In this document: positions 7,227 to 15,671 of the stretch, in pieces | How the letters are laid out: each line of letters starts with the position of its first letter | How positions within the stretch are numbered: position 1 is the stretch's first letter | NCBI GenBank assembly: GCA_947003375.1 | Contig: CAMQOJ010000012.1 | Span: 1-22,471 of the forward strand | DNA length: 22,471 nucleotides | Source: an uncultured Lachnospiraceae bacterium | Lineage (GTDB): Bacteria > Bacillota > Clostridia > Lachnospirales > Lachnospiraceae | Direction of reading: 5' to 3' | Notes under the pieces: generated by a model | What the model was told of the DNA's origin: nothing | What the model saw: only the letters and a program-made list of their open reading frames with translations | Databases searched by the model: none | Translations under genes and position numbers: made by a program

Positions 7227-7273
7227 ACCAAACACCTCATAATCGAATATACGTATTGTTCTAATCTATCACA

Positions 7274-7319
7274 GAAAATCTAAGCCGACACCATTTCCCT
7301 GCCGCCGACTTAGATTTTC
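7274..7319. repeat. 11-bp inverted repeat between dnaK and dnaJ
   Basis: GAAAATCTAAG (7274-7284) and CTTAGATTTTC (7309-7319) are perfect inverted copies around a 24-nt GC-rich loop that itself holds part of a repeated GCCGAC. In the dnaK-dnaJ transcript this forms a stem-loop 48 nt before the dnaJ start. Its outer arm ends in TTTTC, so it could act as a partial terminator or as an mRNA processing/stability element that sets the DnaK:DnaJ ratio. Confidence 0.65.
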
Positions 7320-7387
7320 CTCTCGCTCTGAATCTCTATCTCATTTCCCGGTTGCCGCAGCCGCGTAAAGCGCGCCGCCCCTGTCGG

Positions 7388-7439
7388 CTGTCTCCGCCTT
7401 CCCTCCGCTGCGGTGCAGCCCGCGGAACCTGTCTCCGCC

Positions 7440-7441
<2 letters not shown>
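7388..7441. repeat. 13-bp direct repeat just after dnaK
   Basis: CTGTCTCCGCCTT is present at 7388-7400 and 7429-7441, 41 bp apart, the second copy touching the dnaK stop codon. The 213-bp dnaK-dnaJ gap otherwise holds GC-rich sequence and the inverted repeat at 7274-7319; I see no gene in it. Function unknown and possibly none. Confidence 0.45.
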
Positions 7442-9311
<1,870 letters not shown>

Positions 9312-9385
9312 TTTTTATATCCTCCTGAATTGTTCTGCCTTTATCTTGAAATTTTTCCTTGATACCTAACCAATGATAATCTGCT

Positions 9386-9418
9386 GGTTTACAAAACGAA
9401 CTTGTTCGCTTGTGAACC
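9386..9418 (-). other. Strong stem-loop in the grpE-dnaK intergenic region
   Basis: On the minus strand, GGTTCACAA (9418-9410) pairs with TTGTAAACC (9394-9386), with one G-T wobble. An inner stem CGAAC/GTTCG closes a 2-nt loop. It sits 4 nt after the grpE stop and is not followed by a T-run. It therefore looks like an mRNA processing or stabilising hairpin rather than a full terminator. Sequence 9312-9385 between it and dnaK holds only the dnaK ribosome binding site. Confidence 0.75.
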
Positions 9419-9422
9419 ATTC

Positions 9423-10106
9423 TCACACTACTACGGCTACCATAGAGTGTCTGACTACGCCGTCGTGGTAGGTGTACCCCTTCTGCAGCTCCTGGGCCAC
9501 CGTGCCGGATTCGTACTCCTCGCTCTCCACCTGCATCACCGCGTTGTGGAGGTTGGGGTCGAACTCCTGCCCCAGGGCCTGGATGGGCTTCACGCCCATA
9601 TTCTCCAGCTCCGTCATGAGCTGCTTGTAGATCCGGTTCATGCCGTCCACGAAGGGATCCTCTTTCCTGTCCTCGGGCACCGTGGCAAGCCCTCTCTCGA
9701 AATTGTCCACCACCGGGAGCATCTTCTCGATGACGCTCTTGGCGCCGGTCTCGAACATGGCGTGCTTCTCCTTCTCCGTCCGGTTGCGGAAGTTCTCGAA
9801 TTCCGCCAGCTGGCGCTTCACCTTGTCCTCCAGCTGTTCGATCTGATCCTTATAGCCCTGGGCTTTCTTGTCCAGCTTGGCCTGCTTCTTGGCCGCGCGC
9901 TTCTCCGCCCAGGTCTTGGGATCTACTCCCTCCGGAGCCGCCTCGCTCTCTTCCCCGGCCTCGTCCGCCGTCTCCTCCGGTCCGGCCTCCCCGGCCTGCT
10001 GCCCCTTTTCGGGCTCCGGCGCCTCAGCGCCCTCCTCCGCCCTGTCCTCCGTCCCGGGGGCTTCCTGATCCTTTTCTATCTCCATATCCTTTTCCTGCTC
10101 TGCCAT
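9423..10106 (-). CDS. grpE: Nucleotide exchange factor GrpE
   Basis: A 227-residue protein if started at ATG 10106. The first 75 residues are acidic, Glu/Ala/Pro-rich and probably disordered. Next is the long dimerising helix (KDQIEQLEDKVKRQLAEFEN, FRNRTEKEKHAMFETGAKSV). The C-terminal head carries GVKPIQALGQEFDPNLHNAV and ends GYTYHDGVVRHSMVAVVV, as in GrpE. It releases ADP from DnaK. The start is uncertain. GGAGG (10126-10122) is 15 nt from this ATG but directly touches an in-frame TTG at 10121, too close to serve it; a GGGG lies only 2 nt before the ATG. The gene lies 72 bp after hrcA. Confidence 0.95.
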   Translation of the reverse strand: MAEQEKDMEIEKDQEAPGTEDRAEEGAEAPEPEKGQQAGEAGPEETADEAGEESEAAPEGVDPKTWAEKRAAKKQAKLDKKAQGYKDQIEQLEDKVKRQLAEFENFRNRTEKEKHAMFETGAKSVIEKMLPVVDNFERGLATVPEDRKEDPFVDGMNRIYKQLMTELENMGVKPIQALGQEFDPNLHNAVMQVESEEYESGTVAQELQKGYTYHDGVVRHSMVAVVV

Positions 10107-10178
10107 ATCCCCGATCGTCAACCTCCATTCCTTTCGTCTGTGTCGATTTCTGTCAGCTTCTATAGGTCTCTATATGCT

Positions 10179-11210
10179 CTATCCTTTCTTCCCATACAGC
10201 TCATCCAGTTGTGTCTGTATGGCCCGAAGCGTGCCTACGACCTTGTCGTAATCCATCCGTTTGGGCCCTACGATACCGATTGTTCCCTTCATGCCGCCCC
10301 CCAATTCATAGGTGGCGGTGACCACGCTGCAGTCCTTCATGCTCTGTACCTGGGTCTCCGCGCCGATGTACACCTGGATGCCCGTCTCCTCGCCCTGGGC
10401 GTGGGCCTCCTGGAGGAGCTCTCCCAGGAGCTGCTTTTCCTCAAAGGTGTTGATCAGCTCGCTGGCCTTCTGCTGGTCGGCCAGCTCCGGGTAGCGGAAG
10501 ATATTGTTGGTGCCGCTGGTGTAGATTTCCAGGTCCTCCTCAGCCCTGATGGCCTCCGCCACCGCGTCGATGACCTCGCTGACGATGGCGCTGTGGATGC
10601 CCGCCTGCTGCTTCATGACAGCTATCATGGCCAGGTTGATCTCATCGATGGACAGGCCGTTTAAGTAGGTGTTCAGCAGGATGTTCAGCTTCAGCAGGGT
10701 CTCGTCGTCCAGCTCCTCCTCCACGGACAGGATGTTGTTCTTGATCACATTCCCCTGGATGACGATCACCGCCAGGATCTGCCCCGCGTCCACCCGGGAA
10801 AGCTGGATGAACTTCAGCTTGCTTCGCTTGGTCTGGGGGGCGGAGATCATGGTGGCGTACTGGGTGTTCTGCGCCAGCACCCTGGCCATCTGCTTCAGGA
10901 GCGTCTCCATCTTGTCCTGGCGCTCCACCAGCATATCCCGCATCTCCACCACTTCCCGCTCCTTCTCCTCCATCATGGCGTCCACGTAGAGGCGGTAGCC
11001 CTTGTCTGAAGGAATCCTGCCCGCGGAGGTATGGGGCTGGAAAATGTATCCCATCTCCTCCAGGTCGGCCATCTCGTTGCGGATGGTGGCAGAGCTTAAG
11101 TTCAGGTCGGTGTACTTGGAAATGGTTCTGCTGCCAACCGGCTCCCCTGTCTCCAGGTAATTGCGGATGACTGCCTGCAGGATTTTCTTTTTTCTCTCAT
11201 CCAGCTCCAT
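10179..11210 (-). CDS. hrcA: Heat-inducible transcription repressor HrcA
   Basis: A 343-residue protein. It has an N-terminal winged helix (ERKKKILQAVIRNYLETGEP, then VGSRTISKYTDLNLSSATIR) and the family signature MGYIFQPHTSAGRIPSDKGY. A GAF-like ligand domain follows, with the C-terminus containing GTIGIVGPKRMDYDKVV. HrcA binds CIRCE and represses groE and dnaK operons; its activity normally depends on GroEL. ATG 11210 was chosen because GGGAGG is 8 nt upstream; an earlier in-frame start at 11240 lies inside the CIRCE operator. It is the first gene of the operon, so it controls its own expression. Confidence 0.97.
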   Translation of the reverse strand: MELDERKKKILQAVIRNYLETGEPVGSRTISKYTDLNLSSATIRNEMADLEEMGYIFQPHTSAGRIPSDKGYRLYVDAMMEEKEREVVEMRDMLVERQDKMETLLKQMARVLAQNTQYATMISAPQTKRSKLKFIQLSRVDAGQILAVIVIQGNVIKNNILSVEEELDDETLLKLNILLNTYLNGLSIDEINLAMIAVMKQQAGIHSAIVSEVIDAVAEAIRAEEDLEIYTSGTNNIFRYPELADQQKASELINTFEEKQLLGELLQEAHAQGEETGIQVYIGAETQVQSMKDCSVVTATYELGGGMKGTIGIVGPKRMDYDKVVGTLRAIQTQLDELYGKKG

Positions 11211-11233
11211 CCAAGCTGCCTCCCTTTCTGTTA

Positions 11234-11260
11234 TTAGCACTCATTTAAGGGGAGTGCTAA
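11234..11260. promoter_or_regulatory. CIRCE operator (HrcA binding site)
   Basis: TTAGCACTC (11234-11242), a 9-bp spacer and GAGTGCTAA (11252-11260) match the CIRCE consensus exactly. The element lies between the hrcA promoter and its start codon, within the first bases of the transcript, as expected for repression of this operon. Confidence 0.98.
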
Positions 11261-11274
11261 CATCTACTAACCAT

Positions 11275-11303
11275 AAAATAGCACTTACCCTATCCATTGT
11301 CAA
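11275..11303 (-). promoter_or_regulatory. Sigma-A promoter of the hrcA-grpE-dnaK-dnaJ operon
   Basis: On the minus strand, TTGACA (11303-11298), a 17-bp spacer and TATTTT (11280-11275) precede CIRCE. Transcription would start near 11268, so HrcA bound at 11234-11260 would block it. Confidence 0.8.
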
Positions 11304-11354
11304 CCGATTTCCTCAAAAATAATTCTAAAAAAAATCTAAATAGCCTGCGCATAC

Positions 11355-11389
11355 AAAAAACAGAATCCTCGCCAAGCAAGAATCCTGTT
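11355..11389 (-). terminator. Intrinsic terminator of the DUF6465-like gene
   Basis: On the minus strand, AACAGGATTCTTGC (11389-11376) pairs over 14 bp (three G-T wobbles) with GCGAGGATTCTGTT (11372-11359) around a 3-nt loop and runs into TTTTTT (11360-11355). It separates this gene from the hrcA promoter 52 bp further on. Confidence 0.88.
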
Positions 11390-11415
11390 TTCCGCATCCT
11401 TTTTCCGTATGGGCT

Positions 11416-11898
11416 TCAGATGTCGAAGCAGCCGGAGACCTCGCCGTTCATCACATAGTAGACCTTGTTCTCCTCCGGCTTCACGTACATCTCCACGCTC
11501 TCTAACTCGCCCACCTTGCGCTTCAGGTCGTATTTCCATACATCCCTGGCAATCTTCAGCAGATCTTCCTGTGAGTAGGACCTGCCTGCGTACTGGACGT
11601 GGAGAACGCTCTCCACAGCCTTCTTCCCAGTCGCCTTGGGCGCCGCTTTCTTCGCGGCGGTTTTCGCGGCCTTGGGGGCCTCCTCCGCAGGGGCCTCCGT
11701 CTTGGCGGCCCTGGCCGTCTTCGCAGGCCTGCCCACAGTCTTCTTCGCGGGTGCCTTCTTGGGCTCCTCCTGGGGCTCTGTTGCCTTGGTTTCTGCTATT
11801 TCTTCTGTCTTTATCTCTTCTGCCTTGGGTTCGATAGCTTCCGCCACTACTGTTTCCGTAGTCTTTGCTGCAGTTTTCGTCGATTTTCTTCCTGCCAT
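11416..11898 (-). CDS. DUF6465-like protein with Lys/Ala/Pro-rich N-terminal tail
   Basis: A 160-residue protein in two parts. Residues 1-95 are low complexity, rich in Lys, Ala, Glu, Thr and Pro, with histone H1-like KAAKTAAKKAAPKATGKKA and an AT-hook-like KKTVGRPAKTARAAKT. Residues 98-160 form a compact domain (VLHVQYAGRSYSQEDLLK, then VEMYVKPEENKVYYVMNGEV) that I recognise as the DUF6465 type common in Lachnospiraceae. Function is unknown. The basic tail could bind nucleic acid, which is inference. ATG 11898 has AAGGAAG upstream. The gene stands alone between its own promoter (11985-12013) and terminator. Confidence 0.85.
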   Translation of the reverse strand: MAGRKSTKTAAKTTETVVAEAIEPKAEEIKTEEIAETKATEPQEEPKKAPAKKTVGRPAKTARAAKTEAPAEEAPKAAKTAAKKAAPKATGKKAVESVLHVQYAGRSYSQEDLLKIARDVWKYDLKRKVGELESVEMYVKPEENKVYYVMNGEVSGCFDI

Positions 11899-11984
11899 AA
11901 TTGCCCACTTCCTTTCTCTCATATCTATGTTCCGTTGATGCAAACAGGCGTGGAACGGCCCTGCCGTCCCGCCTACCCTGCTGT

Positions 11985-12013
11985 ATTGTATTCCTTTTTG
12001 CCAAAAAAGTCAA
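11985..12013 (-). promoter_or_regulatory. Sigma-A promoter of the DUF6465-like gene
   Basis: On the minus strand, TTGACT (12013-12008), a 17-bp spacer and TACAAT (11990-11985). The expected start near 11978 leaves about 80 nt of leader before ATG 11898. Confidence 0.8.
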
Positions 12014-12222
12014 CTATATACTGTTCATTCTTCTCCGATACGCCTCTCCCGGCTCCGTGACACTGCTGAATATTCCGGGGAAACGGCCCGTGGATCGTAC
12101 AGAAATCCGCGGCCTGCCTCCGGCATATGATGTCAGGCCTGTGGTATTTGTGCAGGATTCCCATGTTTTTCCCGCCACTGCCCGCAGAATCGCCAAATGG
12201 CCGGAGGTTCCTCCTTTCGATT
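12014..12222. other. Gene-poor stretch after uppP with a palindrome containing a Shine-Dalgarno sequence
   Basis: Together with the promoter and leader to its left, about 320 bp here lack a convincing gene. GGAGGTTCCTCC (12203-12214) is a perfect 12-bp palindrome. On the minus strand it reads AAAGGAGG, 6 nt after the uppP stop, yet no ATG follows at normal spacing. A TTG-started frame of about 60 codons would end at 12014, but its composition is not protein-like. No clear terminator for uppP was found. Confidence 0.5.
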
Positions 12223-13107
12223 TTACGCCGCCAGCCCGAAGTACAGCAGCACCACCGCCCCCAGCGCGATGCGGTACCAGCCGAAGACCTTGAAGTCGTG
12301 CTTCTTGATGTATCCCATCAGGAACCGGAGCACGAAAAGGGACACGATGAAGGACACCACGGTCCCCACGATCAGCAGCGTCAGCTCCATGGAGGTGAAC
12401 GCAAGGCCGAATTTCACCACCTTCAGGAGGCTGGCCCCGAACATCACCGGAATGGCCAGGAAGAAGGTGTACTCCGCCGCCACCGTCCTGGACACGCCGA
12501 TGAGCAGAGCGCCTACGATCGTAGCGCCGGAGCGGGACGTGCCGGGAAACACGGCTGCGATCAGCTGGAACACGCCGATGAGGAAGGCGGTCTGGAAGGT
12601 GATCTGGGAGAGCCTGCGTATCCTGGGCTTCCTCCCCCTGTTCCAGTTCTCCACCACAATGAACGCCACGCCGAACACGATCAGGGCGATCGCCACGCTG
12701 GTGGGGTTGTAGAACAGCTCGTCGAACACATCGTCGAACAGGATGCCGATCACAGCCGCCGGCACGCAGGACACCAGGATCTTGAACCACAGGATCCAGA
12801 TATCCTTCTTGAAATAGGACATGACGCCGGTTTCCCCCGTCTCCTCCCGCTCTCTCCTGGTCAGGGCGAAGGGCCAGATCTGGCCCCAGAACAGCACCAC
12901 CACCGCCAGGATGGCCCCCAGCTGGATGACCACGTCGAACATGCCGAAGAACTCCTCGCTGACGCCAATGCCGTTCTCAAGCGGGCGGAAGGGCATCAGG
13001 CTCTCCACCAGGATCAGATGCCCCGTGCTGCTGATGGGCAGCCATTCCGTGATGCCCTCCACTATGCCATAGATGATTGCCTTGATGATTTCAATGAACT
13101 GTTCCAT
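12223..13107 (-). CDS. uppP: Undecaprenyl-diphosphatase (BacA/UppP family)
   Basis: A 294-residue polytopic membrane protein. It carries both family motifs: GIVEGITEWLPISSTGHL at residues 14-31 (catalytic Glu17, Glu21 and the SSTGH loop) and FPGTSRSGATIVGALLIG in the second half. Eight or so hydrophobic helices are visible. It dephosphorylates undecaprenyl diphosphate so the lipid carrier can be reused for peptidoglycan and other wall polymers; overexpression of this family gives bacitracin resistance. Start at ATG 13107 with GGAGAG just upstream; a GTG two codons earlier is possible. It is 57 bp after the patatin-like gene and probably co-transcribed with it. Confidence 0.96.
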   Translation of the reverse strand: MEQFIEIIKAIIYGIVEGITEWLPISSTGHLILVESLMPFRPLENGIGVSEEFFGMFDVVIQLGAILAVVVLFWGQIWPFALTRREREETGETGVMSYFKKDIWILWFKILVSCVPAAVIGILFDDVFDELFYNPTSVAIALIVFGVAFIVVENWNRGRKPRIRRLSQITFQTAFLIGVFQLIAAVFPGTSRSGATIVGALLIGVSRTVAAEYTFFLAIPVMFGASLLKVVKFGLAFTSMELTLLIVGTVVSFIVSLFVLRFLMGYIKKHDFKVFGWYRIALGAVVLLYFGLAA

Positions 13108-13164
13108 CTTCACTCTCCATTCTCTCTTTTATATCGCTTTTATGCCTTCCTCTGTGCAGATCGC

Positions 13165-14019
13165 TCATTTCTCCAGGAAAGCCAGCAGCTCCTGACAGGA
13201 CTCCGCCGCGTCCCGGTAGCCCTGGCGGTAGAGGGCCCGCAGCTTCCTCCCGTCCTTCTCCACCCGCCCCACGCCGCTGGGCGCCTTCGGCCGGATCACG
13301 AATACCTGGCCGCTCTTTCGCAGCCTCTCCACATAGGCCACCTGCTCATTGTAGCGGGCCCCCCTGCGGGCCATCAGCTCCGCCACCTTGGGATACCGCC
13401 AGTACCGCGCCCGCAGCAGCCAGAGCATGTGGGCCTTGACCCGCCGCCTCACGAAGGACCTCTCCTTGGTCATGACCACCACGTTCTTCCGGTTGCCGTC
13501 CAGGACGGATCTCTGGATGGGGATAGAGTCGATCAGCCCGCCGTCCAGATACAGCCCGCCGCCGATCCTCACGTTCCGGGATACCAGGGGCAGGGAGGCG
13601 GAGGCCCGGATCTTCACGATGTCCTTTTTCATGTCCCGTATCCGGAAGTAGACCGGCTTTCCGGTGACGATATCCGTGGCCACGCTGTAGGCCTTTCCGC
13701 CGTACTGTTCGAAGGCCTTGTAGTCGTAGGGGTTCAGCTGCTCCGGCACCAGCCGGTAATTCATGTCCGCATTGAACAGGTCTCCCGTGGTCAGCAGGCT
13801 CCAAAGGCTGCAGTACCTTTTGTCGTCCAGGTAATCTATGCACACGTCCCTGGCCCGGCCCCGCTGCTTCGAGAGATAGCTGCACATGCTGCAGGCCCCC
13901 GCCGACACGCCGTACACGCTGGAAAACTCTATGCCCCTATCCAGGAAAAAATCAATCACTCCGGCGGTGTAGAGCCCTTTCATGCCGCCGCCCTCCAATA
14001 TCAGTCCTGCCTGATACAC
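13165..14019 (-). CDS. Patatin-like phospholipase
   Basis: A 284-residue protein with the complete patatin catalytic set: oxyanion-hole GGGMKG (residues 10-15), nucleophile in GVSAG (Ser39) and catalytic Asp159 in LYLDGG. The length and the ending suit the small bacterial RssA/YjjU-like patatins, which act as lipid acyl hydrolases in or near the cytoplasm. No signal peptide is seen. The C-terminal 90 residues are rich in Arg and Lys and may lie against membranes (inference). The start is GTG 14019 with AAAGGCGGG upstream; no in-frame ATG lies close by. The 165-bp gap to the aminotransferase stop has no terminator, so the two genes and uppP may form one transcript. The true substrate is unknown. 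Confidence 0.92.
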   Translation of the reverse strand: MYQAGLILEGGGMKGLYTAGVIDFFLDRGIEFSSVYGVSAGACSMCSYLSKQRGRARDVCIDYLDDKRYCSLWSLLTTGDLFNADMNYRLVPEQLNPYDYKAFEQYGGKAYSVATDIVTGKPVYFRIRDMKKDIVKIRASASLPLVSRNVRIGGGLYLDGGLIDSIPIQRSVLDGNRKNVVVMTKERSFVRRRVKAHMLWLLRARYWRYPKVAELMARRGARYNEQVAYVERLRKSGQVFVIRPKAPSGVGRVEKDGRKLRALYRQGYRDAAESCQELLAFLEK

Positions 14020-14184
14020 GATTATCCCGCCTTTCTGACAATTCTGTCATTTTATTTCCGCGCAACTGCCTGCCGGAAGCACAGAGGCTTTCCTGGCTGG
14101 CGCCGATTCGTCTGCTGTGCAGGCCCCGGCGGATGACAGCACGTTTGTTCTGCGGAGGCCTGGCTGTTACCAGTCCTCCTGCCC

Positions 14185-15372
14185 CTAGCGGTAGGTCTCC
14201 TCTACAAAACGCCGCAGGGCCTTTAACGACCGCTCTACTTTTTCCGTGGCGATGCAGTAGGCCATGCGGAAATATCCCGGCGCGCCGAAGGTGTCCCCGG
14301 GCACCAGCACCAGGTCATAGTCCAGCGCCTTGCGGCAGAACGCCCTGGCGTCCTCCTCCAGGGCCTTGGGGAAGATGTAGAAGGTCCCACCGGGCTTCAC
14401 GCAGGTAAAGCCCAGGTCCACCAGCTCCCGATAGAGGATTTCCATGTTGGTCTCATAGACGCTTAAGTCCGCCGTCTGGTCCAGCACTTTGGCCACGGCC
14501 AGCTGGATGATGGACGGCGGGCAGTTATGCCCGGTGCCCCTGGAAATCTGGCCGCACATGTTGACCATGGTCTCCGCGTCCCTGCATCTGGGGTTCACCG
14601 CCACATAGCCGATGCGTTCCCCGGGGATGGACAGGGACTTGGAGAAGGAATAGCACATGATGGTGTCATCGTAAAAGGCGGACACACAGGGCGCCTCCAC
14701 GCCGCCGAACACGATTTCGCGATAAGGTTCGTCCGAAATCAGGTATATGGCGTGCCCGTATTCCGCCGATTTCTCCCGCAGGAGATCCGCCAGCTTCCTG
14801 AGGGTGGCCGCGGAATAGGCCACGCCAGAGGGATTGTTGGGCGTGTTGATCAGCACGGCCATCACCTTCCCGGTGAGCATCTCCTCGAATTTCCCGAAAT
14901 GGATCTGGAAGCTCTCCGTGTCCGGGGGCACCACCTTCAGCACCGCTCCCGTCAGGTTCACGTAGGGGCCGTACTCCGGGAAATAGGGGGCGAAGGTCAG
15001 GATCTCATCCCCCGGCTCCGTCACCAGGCGGAAGGCGTGGGCCAGCGCCCCGGCCGCGCCGGAGGCCATGAAGATATGCTCCTTCCGGTAGGGCAGGCCG
15101 AACCGCTTCTCCAGGGAGGCCGCCACCGCCTCCCTGACGCCGGTGATGCCCAGGCTGGGACTGTAGCCGTGGAGCGCATTGCTCTCCCTGTCTGTCAGCA
15201 TATGAATCATCTCGTCCGTAAATGCCTGGGGCACGGGCACGGAAGGGTTCCCCAGGCTGTAGTCGAACACGTTCTCATATCCGATTTCCTGGCCCCTGGC
15301 CGTCGCGAACTCCGACAGCTCCCTTATGACTGATTTTCCTGCCAGCATGTCTTTATATTTTTGCACCAGCAT
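14185..15372 (-). CDS. PLP-dependent aminotransferase, class I/II
   Basis: A 395-residue fold-type I aminotransferase of the aspartate aminotransferase family. Visible motifs are FDYSLGNPSVPVP (residues 36-48), AVLINTPNNPSGVAY (172-186), LISDEPYREIVFGG (211-224) and the PLP-binding lysine, K245, in YSFSKSLSIPGERIGY. It moves an amino group between an amino acid and a 2-oxo acid; the preferred substrate cannot be read from sequence. ATG 15372 has AAGGAAG at 8 nt. A second in-frame ATG at 15507 also has a good site (GGAAGG) and lies just after the promoter. Starting there would add 45 basic residues (STSEFQVHRSARDCIRRS and on) with no counterpart known to me, so the shorter form was chosen. Confidence 0.93.
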   Translation of the reverse strand: MLVQKYKDMLAGKSVIRELSEFATARGQEIGYENVFDYSLGNPSVPVPQAFTDEMIHMLTDRESNALHGYSPSLGITGVREAVAASLEKRFGLPYRKEHIFMASGAAGALAHAFRLVTEPGDEILTFAPYFPEYGPYVNLTGAVLKVVPPDTESFQIHFGKFEEMLTGKVMAVLINTPNNPSGVAYSAATLRKLADLLREKSAEYGHAIYLISDEPYREIVFGGVEAPCVSAFYDDTIMCYSFSKSLSIPGERIGYVAVNPRCRDAETMVNMCGQISRGTGHNCPPSIIQLAVAKVLDQTADLSVYETNMEILYRELVDLGFTCVKPGGTFYIFPKALEEDARAFCRKALDYDLVLVPGDTFGAPGYFRMAYCIATEKVERSLKALRRFVEETYR

Positions 15373-15526
15373 TTCATTCTCTTCCTTTCTTAAATATTCC
15401 TTTGTGATATTACCATTCTTCCATGTTAATAATTTGCCATAATTTCGTGTGCTCCGGCGTATACAATCCCGTGCGCTTCTGTGCACCTGGAATTCAGAAG
15501 TTGACATGATGTCCTTCCTTTTCAAT

Positions 15527-15554
15527 ATTTTACCACATTTCTCTCCCATTACAA
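15527..15554 (-). promoter_or_regulatory. Probable promoter of the aminotransferase-patatin-uppP transcript
   Basis: On the minus strand, TTGTAA (15554-15549), a 16-bp spacer and TAAAAT (15532-15527). The predicted start near 15520 is only about 13 nt before an ATG at 15507 with GGAAGG, and about 148 nt before the chosen start at 15372. The promoter directly follows the glpK terminator. Confidence 0.6.
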
Positions 15555-15556
15555 GC

Positions 15557-15590
15557 AAAAAAACGCAGCCGCTATGGTCGCAGCTGCATT
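15557..15590 (-). terminator. Intrinsic terminator of glpK
   Basis: On the minus strand, AATGCAGCTGC (15590-15580) pairs with GCGGCTGCGTT (15572-15562) over 11 bp with two G-T wobbles and a 7-nt loop. A seven-T run (15563-15557) follows. It lies 82 nt past the glpK stop. Confidence 0.88.
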
Positions 15591-15671
15591 TTCTGTCACC
15601 TTTTTCGTTTCCTTCATCCATTGCCATGCCAAATCCGTCAGGGTCTTTCCTTGGCAATCCGTCCATGTCCT

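Noticed and set aside
11973..12164. 63-codon minus-strand frame between uppP and the DUF6465-like gene
   Set aside because: No ribosome binding site, and it runs through the promoter at 11985-12013; composition is not protein-like.
12014..12790. Minus-strand frame of 258 codons overlapping uppP
   Set aside because: It reads uppP in another frame, giving an Arg-rich product without motifs. Its tail beyond uppP (12014-12222) is mentioned only as an unlikely small frame.
12127..14136. Plus-strand open frame of 669 codons across uppP and the patatin-like gene
   Set aside because: It spans two real minus-strand genes and their gap; the translation is His/Gln/Pro-rich antisense composition with no motif.
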